A stretch of DNA of 64,000 bases from Closterium sp. Naga37s-1 (taxonomy: Eukaryota; Streptophyta; Zygnematophyceae; Desmidiales; Closteriaceae): assembly GCA_947471745.1 (NCBI GenBank), contig CANJKZ010000826.1, positions 2,453,501-2,517,500 of the forward strand, given 5' to 3'. Shown piece by piece: positions 46,001 through 58,000 of the stretch (positions are counted from its first letter, which is position 1; every line of letters begins with the position of its first letter). Position numbers and translations under genes: made by a program. The notes under the pieces were generated by a model. That model did not search any database. It had not been told where the DNA came from and saw only the letters and a program-made list of their open reading frames with translations.

Positions 46001-49000
46001 CCAGCGCAAATGAGCTGGGCTCACCAGTGCCTGTGTTTCTGGGACTCACCACTGCATGTGAACAGCTGTGACGAAGGGCTCCAGGGCGGGCGACACAGCA
46101 TGCAGGGCGTGCAGCAGTGGTGGGTCAACTCGACTCACAGCTCACCAGCGCAAATGAGCTGGGCTCACCAGTGCCTGTGTTTCTGGGACTCACCACTGCA
46201 TGTGAACAGCTGTGACGAAGGGCTCCAGGGCGGGCGACACAGCATGCAGGGCGTGCAGCAGTGGTGGGTCAACTCGACTCACAGCTCACCAGCGCAAATG
46301 AGCTGGGCTCACCAGTGCCTGTGTTTCTGGGACTCACCACTGCATGTGAACAGCTGTGACGAAGGGCTCCAGGGCGGGCGACACAGCATGCAGGGCGTGC
46401 AGCAGTGGTGGGTCAACTCGACTCACAGCTCACCAGCGCAAATGAGCTGGGCTCACCAGTGCCTGTGTTTCTGGGACTCACCACTGCATGTGAACAGCTG
46501 TGACGAAGGGCTCCAGGGCGGGCGACACAGCATGCAGGGCGTGCAGCAGTGGTGGGTCAACTCGACTCACAGCTCACCAGCGCAAATGAGCTGGGCTCAC
46601 CAGTGCCTGTGTTTCTGGGACTCACCACTGCATGTGAACAGCTGTGACGAAGGGCTCCAGGGCGGGCGACACAGCATGCAGGGCGTGCAGCAGTGGTGGG
46701 TCAACTCGACTCACAGCTCACCAGCGCAAATGAGCTGGGCTCACCAGTGCCTGTGTTTCTGGGACTCACCACTGCATGTGAACAGCTGTGACGAAGGGCT
46801 CCAGGGCGGGCGACACAGCATGCAGGGCGTGCAGCAGTGGTGGGTCAACTCGACTCACAGCTCACCAGCGCAAATGAGCTGGGCTCACCAGTGCCTGTGT
46901 TTCTGGGACTCACCACTGCATGTGAACAGCTGTGACGAAGGGCTCCAGGGCGGGCGACACAGCATGCAGGGCGTGCAGCAGTGGTGGGTCAACTCGACTC
47001 ACAGCTCACCAGCGCAAATGAGCTGGGCTCACCAGTGCCTGTGTTTCTGGGACTCACCACTGCATGTGAACAGCTGTGACGAAGGGCTCCAGGGCGGGCG
47101 ACACAGCATGCAGGGCGTGCAGCAGTGGTGGGTCAACTCGACTCACAGCTCACCAGCGCAAATGAGCTGGGCTCACCAGTGCCTGTGTTTCTGGGACTCA
47201 CCACTGCATGTGAACAGCTGTGACGAAGGGCTCCAGGGCGGGCGACACAGCATGCAGGGCGTGCAGCAGTGGTGGGTCAACTCGACTCACAGCTCACCAG
47301 CGCAAATGAGCTGGGCTCACCAGTGCCTGTGTTTCTGGGACTCACCACTGCATGTGAACAGCTGTGACGAAGGGCTCCAGGGCGGGCGACACAGCATGCA
47401 GGGCGTGCAGCAGTGGTGGGTCAACTCGACTCACAGCTCACCAGCGCAAATGAGCTGGGCTCACCAGTGCCTGTGTTTCTGGGACTCACCACTGCATGTG
47501 AACAGCTGTGACGAAGGGCTCCAGGGCGGGCGACACAGCATGCAGGGCGTGCAGCAGTGGTGGGTCAACTCGACTCAGAGCTCACCAGCGCAAATGAGCT
47601 GGGCTCACCAGTGCCTGTGTTTCTGGGACTCACCACTGCATGTGAACAGCTGTGACGAAGGGCTCCAGGGCGGGCGACACAGCATGCAGGGCGTGCAGCA
47701 GTGGTGGGTCAACTCGACTCACAGCTCACCAGCGCAAATGAGCTGGGCTCACCAGTGCCTGTGTTTCTGGGACTCACCACTGCATGTGAACAGCTGTGAC
47801 GAAGGGCTCCAGGGCGGGCGACACAGCATGCAGGGCGTGCAGCAGTGGTGGGTCAACTCGACTCACAGCTCACCAGCGCAAATGAGCTGGGCTCACCAGT
47901 GCCTGTGTTTCTGGGACTCACCACTGCATGTGAACAGCTGTGACGAAGGGCTCCAGGGCGGGCGACACAGCATGCAGGGCGTGCAGCAGTGGTGGGTCAA
48001 CTCGACTCACAGCTCACCAGCGCAAATGAGCTGGGCTCACCAGTGCCTGTGTTTCTGGGACTCACCACTGCATGTGAACAGCTGTGACGAAGGGCTCCAG
48101 GGCGGGCGACACAGCATGCAGGGCGTGCAGCAGTGGTGGGTCAACTCGACTCACAGCTCACCAGCGCAAATGAGCTGGGCTCACCAGTGCCTGTGTTTCT
48201 GGGACTCACCACTGCATGTGAACAGCTGTGACGAAGGGCTCCAGGGCGGGCGACACAGCATGCAGGGCGTGCAGCAGTGGTGGGTCAACTCGACTCACAG
48301 CTCACCAGCGCAAATGAGCTGGGCTCACCAGTGCCTGTGTTTCTGGGACTCACCACTGCATGTGAACAGCTGTGACGAAGGGCTCCAGGGCGGGCGACAC
48401 AGCATGCAGGGCGTGCAGCAGTGGTGGGTCAACTCGACTCACAGCTCACCAGCGCAAATGAGCTGGGCTCACCAGTGCCTGTGTTTCTGGGACTCACCAC
48501 TGCATGTGAACAGCTGTGACGAAGGGCTCCAGGGCGGGCGACACAGCATGCAGGGCGTGCAGCAGTGGTGGGTCAACTCGACTCACAGCTCACCAGCGCA
48601 AATGAGCTGGGCTCACCAGTGCCTGTGTTTCTGGGACTCACCACTGCATGTGAACAGCTGTGACGAAGGGCTCCAGGGCGGGCGACACAGCATGCAGGGC
48701 GTGCAGCAGTGGTGGGTCAACTCGACTCACAGCTCACCAGCGCAAATGAGCTGGGCTCACCAGTGCCTGTGTTTCTGGGACTCACCACTGCATGTGAACA
48801 GCTGTGACGAAGGGCTCCAGGGCGGGCGACACAGCATGCAGGGCGTGCAGCAGTGGTGGGTCAACTCGACTCACAGCTCACCAGCGCAAATGAGCTGGGC
48901 TCACCAGTGCCTGTGTTTCTGGGACTCACCACTGCATGTGAACAGCTGTGACGAAGGGCTCCAGGGCGGGCGACACAGCATGCAGGGCGTGCAGCAGTGG

Positions 49001-52000
49001 TGGGTCAACTCGACTCACAGCTCACCAGCGCAAATGAGCTGGGCTCACCAGTGCCTGTGTTTCTGGGACTCACCACTGCATGTGAACAGCTGTGACGAAG
49101 GGCTCCAGGGCGGGCGACACAGCATGCAGGGCGTGCAGCAGTGGTGGGTCAACTCGACTCACAGCTCACCAGCGCAAATGAGCTGGGCTCACCAGTGCCT
49201 GTGTTTCTGGGACTCACCACTGCATGTGAACAGCTGTGACGAAGGGCTCCAGGGCGGGCGACACAGCATGCAGGGCGTGCAGCAGTGGTGGGTCAACTCG
49301 ACTCACAGCTCACCAGCGCAAATGAGCTGGGCTCACCAGTGCCTGTGTTTCTGGGACTCACCACTGCATGTGAACAGCTGTGACGAAGGGCTCCAGGGCG
49401 GGCGACACAGCATGCAGGGCGTGCAGCAGTGGTGGGTCAACTCGACTCACAGCTCACCAGCGCAAATGAGCTGGGCTCACCAGTGCCTGTGTTTCTGGGA
49501 CTCACCACTGCATGTGAACAGCTGTGACGAAGGGCTCCAGGGCGGGCGACACAGCATGCAGGGCGTGCAGCAGTGGTGGGTCAACTCGACTCACAGCTCA
49601 CCAGCGCAAATGAGCTGGGCTCACCAGTGCCTGTGTTTCTGGGACTCACCACTGCATGTGAACAGCTGTGACGAAGGGCTCCAGGGCGGGCGACACAGCA
49701 TGCAGGGCGTGCAGCAGTGGTGGGTCAACTCGACTCACAGCTCACCAGCGCAAATGAGCTGGGCTCACCAGTGCCTGTGTTTCTGGGACTCACCACTGCA
49801 TGTGAACAGCTGTGACGAAGGGCTCCAGGGCGGGCGACACAGCATGCAGGGCGTGCAGCAGTGGTGGGTCAACTCGACTCACAGCTCACCAGCGCAAATG
49901 AGCTGGGCTCACCAGTGCCTGTGTTTCTGGGACTCACCACTGCATGTGAACAGCTGTGACGAAGGGCTCCAGGGCGGGCGACACAGCATGCAGGGCGTGC
50001 AGCAGTGGTGGGTCAACTCGACTCACAGCTCACCAGCGCAAATGAGCTGGGCTCACCAGTGCCTGTGTTTCTGGGACTCACCACTGCATGTGAACAGCTG
50101 TGACGAAGGGCTCCAGGGCGGGCGACACAGCATGCAGGGCGTGCAGCAGTGGTGGGTCAACTCGACTCACAGCTCACCAGCGCAAATGAGCTGGGCTCAC
50201 CAGTGCCTGTGTTTCTGGGACTCACCACTGCATGTGAACAGCTGTGACGAAGGGCTCCAGGGCGGGCGACACAGCATGCAGGGCGTGCAGCAGTGGTGGG
50301 TCAACTCGACTCACAGCTCACCAGCGCAAATGAGCTGGGCTCACCAGTGCCTGTGTTTCTGGGACTCACCACTGCATGTGAACAGCTGTGACGAAGGGCT
50401 CCAGGGCGGGCGACACAGCATGCAGGGCGTGCAGCAGTGGTGGGTCAACTCGACTCACAGCTCACCAGCGCAAATGAGCTGGGCTCACCAGTGCCTGTGT
50501 TTCTGGGACTCACCACTGCATGTGAACAGCTGTGACGAAGGGCTCCAGGGCGGGCGACACAGCATGCAGGGCGTGCAGCAGTGGTGGGTCAACTCGACTC
50601 ACAGCTCACCAGCGCAAATGAGCTGGGCTCACCAGTGCCTGTGTTTCTGGGACTCACCACTGCATGTGAACAGCTGTGACGAAGGGCTCCAGGGCGGGCG
50701 ACACAGCATGCAGGGCGTGCAGCAGTGGTGGGTCAACTCGACTCACAGCTCACCAGCGCAAATGAGCTGGGCTCACCAGTGCCTGTGTTTCTGGGACTCA
50801 CCACTGCATGTGAACAGCTGTGACGAAGGGCTCCAGGGCGGGCGACACAGCATGCAGGGCGTGCAGCAGTGGTGGGTCAACTCGACTCACAGCTCACCAG
50901 CGCAAATGAGCTGGGCTCACCAGTGCCTGTGTTTCTGGGACTCACCACTGCATGTGAACAGCTGTGACGAAGGGCTCCAGGGCGGGCGACACAGCATGCA
51001 GGGCGTGCAGCAGTGGTGGGTCAACTCGACTCACAGCTCACCAGCGCAAATGAGCTGGGCTCACCAGTGCCTGTGTTTCTGGGACTCACCACTGCATGTG
51101 AACAGCTGTGACGAAGGGCTCCAGGGCGGGCGACACAGCATGCAGGGCGTGCAGCAGTGGTGGGTCAACTCGACTCACAGCTCACCAGCGCAAATGAGCT
51201 GGGCTCACCAGTGCCTGTGTTTCTGGGACTCACCACTGCATGTGAACAGCTGTGACGAAGGGCTCCAGGGCGGGCGACACAGCATGCAGGGCGTGCAGCA
51301 GTGGTGGGTCAACTCGACTCACAGCTCACCAGCGCAAATGAGCTGGGCTCACCAGTGCCTGTGTTTCTGGGACTCACCACTGCATGTGAACAGCTGTGAC
51401 GAAGGGCTCCAGGGCGGGCGACACAGCATGCAGGGCGTGCCGCAGTGGTGGGTCAACTCGACTCACAGCTCACCAGCGCAAATGAGCTGGGCTCACCAGT
51501 GCCTGTGTTTCTGGGACTCACCACTGCATGTGAACAGCTGTGACGAAGGGCTCCAGGGCGGGCGACACAGCATGCAGGGCGTGCCGCAGTGGTGGGTCAA
51601 CTCGACTCACAGCTCACCAGCGCAAATGAGCTGGGCTCACCAGTGCCTGTGTTTCTGGGACTCACCACTGCATGTGAACAGCTGTGACGAAGGGCTCCAG
51701 GGCGGGCGACACAGCATGCAGGGCGTGCAGCAGTGGTGGGTCAACTCGACTCACAGCTCACCAGCGCAAATGAGCTGGGCTCACCAGTGCCTGTGTTTCT
51801 GGGACTCACCACTGCATGTGAACAGCTGTGACGAAGGGCTCCAGGGCGGGCGACACAGCATGCAGGGCGTGCAGCAGTGGTGGGTCAACTCGACTCACAG
51901 CTCACCAGCGCAAATGAGCTGGGCTCACCAGTGCCTGTGTTTCTGGGACTCACCACTGCATGTGAACAGCTGTGACGAAGGGCTCCAGGGCGGGCGACAC

Positions 52001-55000
52001 AGCATGCAGGGCGTGCAGCAGTGGTGGGTCAACTCGACTCACAGCTCACCAGCGCAAATGAGCTGGGCTCACCAGTGCCTGTGTTTCTGGGACTCACCAC
52101 TGCATGTGAACAGCTGTGACGAAGGGCTCCAGGGCGGGCGACACAGCATGCAGGGCGTGCAGCAGTGGTGGGTCAACTCGACTCACAGCTCACCAGCGCA
52201 AATGAGCTGGGCTCACCAGTGCCTGTGTTTCTGGGACTCACCACTGCATGTGAACAGCTGTGACGAAGGGCTCCAGGGCGGGCGACACAGCATGCAGGGC
52301 GTGCAGCAGTGGTGGGTCAACTCGACTCACAGCTCACCAGCGCAAATGAGCTGGGCTCACCAGTGCCTGTGTTTCTGGGACTCACCACTGCATGTGAACA
52401 GCTGTGACGAAGGGCTCCAGGGCGGGCGACACAGCATGCAGGGCGTGCAGCAGTGGTGGGTCAACTCGACTCACAGCTCACCAGCGCAAATGAGCTGGGC
52501 TCACCAGTGCCTGTGTTTCTGGGACTCACCACTGCATGTGAACAGCTGTGACGAAGGGCTCCAGGGCGGGCGACACAGCATGCAGGGCGTGCAGCAGTGG
52601 TGGGTCAACTCGACTCACAGCTCACCAGCGCAAATGAGCTGGGCTCACCAGTGCCTGTGTTTCTGGGACTCACCACTGCATGTGAACAGCTGTGACGAAG
52701 GGCTCCAGGGCGGGCGACACAGCATGCAGGGCGTGCAGCAGTGGTGGGTCAACTCGACTCACAGCTCACCAGCGCAAATGAGCTGGGCTCACCAGTGCCT
52801 GTGTTTCTGGGACTCACCACTGCATGTGAACAGCTGTGACGAAGGGCTCCAGGGCGGGCGACACAGCATGCAGGGCGTGCAGCAGTGGTGGGTCAACTCG
52901 ACTCACAGCTCACCAGCGCAAATGAGCTGGGCTCACCAGTGCCTGTGTTTCTGGGACTCACCACTGCATGTGAACAGCTGTGACGAAGGGCTCCAGGGCG
53001 GGCGACACAGCATGCAGGGCGTGCAGCAGTGGTGGGTCAACTCGACTCACAGCTCACCAGCGCAAATGAGCTGGGCTCACCAGTGCCTGTGTTTCTGGGA
53101 CTCACCACTGCATGTGAACAGCTGTGACGAAGGGCTCCAGGGCGGGCGACACAGCATGCAGGGCGTGCAGCAGTGGTGGGTCAACTCGACTCAGAGCTCA
53201 CCAGCGCAAATGAGCTGGGCTCACCAGTGCCTGTGTTTCTGGGACTCACCACTGCATGTGAACAGCTGTGACGAAGGGCTCCAGGGCGGGCGACACAGCA
53301 TGCAGGGCGTGCAGCAGTGGTGGGTCAACTCGACTCACAGCTCACCAGCGCAAATGAGCTGGGCTCACCAGTGCCTGTGTTTCTGGGACTCACCACTGCA
53401 TGTGAACAGCTGTGACGAAGGGCTCCAGGGCGGGCGACACAGCATGCAGGGCGTGCAGCAGTGGTGGGTCAACTCGACTCACAGCTCACCAGCGCAAATG
53501 AGCTGGGCTCACCAGTGCCTGTGTTTCTGGGACTCACCACTGCATGTGAACAGCTGTGACGAAGGGCTCCAGGGCGGGCGACACAGCATGCAGGGCGTGC
53601 CGCAGTGGTGGGTCAACTCGACTCACAGCTCACCAGCGCAAATGAGCTGGGCTCACCAGTGCCTGTGTTTCTGGGACTCACCACTGCATGTGAACAGCTG
53701 TGACGAAGGGCTCCAGGGCGGGCGACACAGCATGCAGGGCGTGCAGCAGTGGTGGGTCAACTCGACTCACAGCTCACCAGCGCAAATGAGCTGGGCTCAC
53801 CAGTGCCTGTGTTTCTGGGACTCACCACTGCATGTGAACAGCTGTGACGAAGGGCTCCAGGGCGGGCGACACAGCATGCAGGGCGTGCAGCAGTGGTGGG
53901 TCAACTCGACTCACAGCTCACCAGCGCAAATGAGCTGGGCTCACCAGTGCCTGTGTTTCTGGGACTCACCACTGCATGTGAACAGCTGTGACGAAGGGCT
54001 CCAGGGCGGGCGACACAGCATGCAGGGCGTGCAGCAGTGGTGGGTCAACTCGACTCACAGCTCACCAGCGCAAATGAGCTGGGCTCACCAGTGCCTGTGT
54101 TTCTGGGACTCACCACTGCATGTGAACAGCTGTGACGAAGGGCTCCAGGGCGGGCGACACAGCATGCAGGGCGTGCAGCAGTGGTGGGTCAACTCGACTC
54201 ACAGCTCACCAGCGCAAATGAGCTGGGCTCACCAGTGCCTGTGTTTCTGGGACTCACCACTGCATGTGAACAGCTGTGACGAAGGGCTCCAGGGCGGGCG
54301 ACACAGCATGCAGGGCGTGCAGCAGTGGTGGGTCAACTCGACTCACAGCTCACCAGCGCAAATGAGCTGGGCTCACCAGTGCCTGTGTTTCTGGGACTCA
54401 CCACTGCATGTGAACAGCTGTGACGAAGGGCTCCAGGGCGGGCGACACAGCATGCAGGGCGTGCAGCAGTGGTGGGTCAACTCGACTCACAGCTCACCAG
54501 CGCAAATGAGCTGGGCTCACCAGTGCCTGTGTTTCTGGGACTCACCACTGCATGTGAACAGCTGTGACGAAGGGCTCCAGGGCGGGCGACACAGCATGCA
54601 GGGCGTGCAGCAGTGGTGGGTCAACTCGACTCACAGCTCACCAGCGCAAATGAGCTGGGCTCACCAGTGCCTGTGTTTCTGGGACTCACCACTGCATGTG
54701 AACAGCTGTGACGAAGGGCTCCAGGGCGGGCGACACAGCATGCAGGGCGTGCAGCAGTGGTGGGTCAACTCGACTCACAGCTCACCAGCGCAAATGAGCT
54801 GGGCTCACCAGTGCCTGTGTTTCTGGGACTCACCACTGCATGTGAACAGCTGTGACGAAGGGCTCCAGGGCGGGCGACACAGCATGCAGGGCGTGCAGCA
54901 GTGGTGGGTCAACTCGACTCACAGCTCACCAGCGCAAATGAGCTGGGCTCACCAGTGCCTGTGTTTCTGGGACTCACCACTGCATGTGAACAGCTGTGAC

Positions 55001-58000
55001 GAAGGGCTCCAGGGCGGGCGACACAGCATGCAGGGCGTGCAGCAGTGGTGGGTCAACTCGACTCACAGCTCACCAGCGCAAATGAGCTGGGCTCACCAGT
55101 GCCTGTGTTTCTGGGACTCACCACTGCATGTGAACAGCTGTGACGAAGGGCTCCAGGGCGGGCGACACAGCATGCAGGGCGTGCAGCAGTGGTGGGTCAA
55201 CTCGACTCACAGCTCACCAGCGCAAATGAGCTGGGCTCACCAGTGCCTGTGTTTCTGGGACTCACCACTGCATGTGAACAGCTGTGACGAAGGGCTCCAG
55301 GGCGGGCGACACAGCATGCAGGGCGTGCAGCAGTGGTGGGTCAACTCGACTCACAGCTCACCAGCGCAAATGAGCTGGGCTCACCAGTGCCTGTGTTTCT
55401 GGGACTCACCACTGCATGTGAACAGCTGTGACGAAGGGCTCCAGGGCGGGCGACACAGCATGCAGGGCGTGCAGCAGTGGTGGGTCAACTCGACTCACAG
55501 CTCACCAGCGCAAATGAGCTGGGCTCACCAGTGCCTGTGTTTCTGGGACTCACCACTGCATGTGAACAGCTGTGACGAAGGGCTCCAGGGCGGGCGACAC
55601 AGCATGCAGGGCGTGCAGCAGTGGTGGGTCAACTCGACTCACAGCTCACCAGCGCAAATGAGCTGGGCTCACCAGTGCCTGTGTTTCTGGGACTCACCAC
55701 TGCATGTGAACAGCTGTGACGAAGGGCTCCAGGGCGGGCGACACAGCATGCAGGGCGTGCAGCAGTGGTGGGTCAACTCGACTCACAGCTCACCAGCGCA
55801 AATGAGCTGGGCTCACCAGTGCCTGTGTTTCTGGGACTCACCACTGCATGTGAACAGCTGTGACGAAGGGCTCCAGGGCGGGCGACACAGCATGCAGGGC
55901 GTGCAGCAGTGGTGGGTCAACTCGACTCACAGCTCACCAGCGCAAATGAGCTGGGCTCACCAGTGCCTGTGTTTCTGGGACTCACCACTGCATGTGAACA
56001 GCTGTGACGAAGGGCTCCAGGGCGGGCGACACAGCATGCAGGGCGTGCAGCAGTGGTGGGTCAACTCGACTCACAGCTCACCAGCGCAAATGAGCTGGGC
56101 TCACCAGTGCCTGTGTTTCTGGGACTCACCACTGCATGTGAACAGCTGTGACGAAGGGCTCCAGGGCGGGCGACACAGCATGCAGGGCGTGCAGCAGTGG
56201 TGGGTCAACTCGACTCACAGCTCACCAGCGCAAATGAGCTGGGCTCACCAGTGCCTGTGTTTCTGGGACTCACCACTGCATGTGAACAGCTGTGACGAAG
56301 GGCTCCAGGGCGGGCGACACAGCATGCAGGGCGTGCAGCAGTGGTGGGTCAACTCGACTCACAGCTCACCAGCGCAAATGAGCTGGGCTCACCAGTGCCT
56401 GTGTTTCTGGGACTCACCACTGCATGTGAACAGCTGTGACGAAGGGCTCCAGGGCGGGCGACACAGCATGCAGGGCGTGCAGCAGTGGTGGGTCAACTCG
56501 ACTCACAGCTCACCAGCGCAAATGAGCTGGGCTCACCAGTGCCTGTGTTTCTGGGACTCACCACTGCATGTGAACAGCTGTGACGAAGGGCTCCAGGGCG
56601 GGCGACACAGCATGCAGGGCGTGCAGCAGTGGTGGGTCAACTCGACTCACAGCTCACCAGCGCAAATGAGCTGGGCTCACCAGTGCCTGTGTTTCTGGGA
56701 CTCACCACTGCATGTGAACAGCTGTGACGAAGGGCTCCAGGGCGGGCGACACAGCATGCAGGGCGTGCAGCAGTGGTGGGTCAACTCGACTCACAGCTCA
56801 CCAGCGCAAATGAGCTGGGCTCACCAGTGCCTGTGTTTCTGGGACTCACCACTGCATGTGAACAGCTGTGACGAAGGGCTCCAGGGCGGGCGACACAGCA
56901 TGCAGGGCGTGCAGCAGTGGTGGGTCAACTCGACTCACAGCTCACCAGCGCAAATGAGCTGGGCTCACCAGTGCCTGTGTTTCTGGGACTCACCACTGCA
57001 TGTGAACAGCTGTGACGAAGGGCTCCAGGGCGGGCGACACAGCATGCAGGGCGTGCAGCAGTGGTGGGTCAACTCGACTCACAGCTCACCAGCGCAAATG
57101 AGCTGGGCTCACCAGTGCCTGTGTTTCTGGGACTCACCACTGCATGTGAACAGCTGTGACGAAGGGCTCCAGGGCGGGCGACACAGCATGCAGGGCGTGC
57201 AGCAGTGGTGGGTCAACTCGACTCACAGCTCACCAGCGCAAATGAGCTGGGCTCACCAGTGCCTGTGTTTCTGGGACTCACCACTGCATGTGAACAGCTG
57301 TGACGAAGGGCTCCAGGGCGGGCGACACAGCATGCAGGGCGTGCAGCAGTGGTGGGTCAACTCGACTCACAGCTCACCAGCGCAAATGAGCTGGGCTCAC
57401 CAGTGCCTGTGTTTCTGGGACTCACCACTGCATGTGAACAGCTGTGACGAAGGGCTCCAGGGCGGGCGACACAGCATGCAGGGCGTGCAGCAGTGGTGGG
57501 TCAACTCGACTCACAGCTCACCAGCGCAAATGAGCTGGGCTCACCAGTGCCTGTGTTTCTGGGACTCACCACTGCATGTGAACAGCTGTGACGAAGGGCT
57601 CCAGGGCGGGCGACACAGCATGCAGGGCGTGCAGCAGTGGTGGGTCAACTCGACTCACAGCTCACCAGCGCAAATGAGCTGGGCTCACCAGTGCCTGTGT
57701 TTCTGGGACTCACCACTGCATGTGAACAGCTGTGACGAAGGGCTCCAGGGCGGGCGACACAGCATGCAGGGCGTGCAGCAGTGGTGGGTCAACTCGACTC
57801 ACAGCTCACCAGCGCAAATGAGCTGGGCTCACCAGTGCCTGTGTTTCTGGGACTCACCACTGCATGTGAACAGCTGTGACGAAGGGCTCCAGGGCGGGCG
57901 ACACAGCATGCAGGGCGTGCAGCAGTGGTGGGTCAACTCGACTCACAGCTCACCAGCGCAAATGAGCTGGGCTCACCAGTGCCTGTGTTTCTGGGACTCA

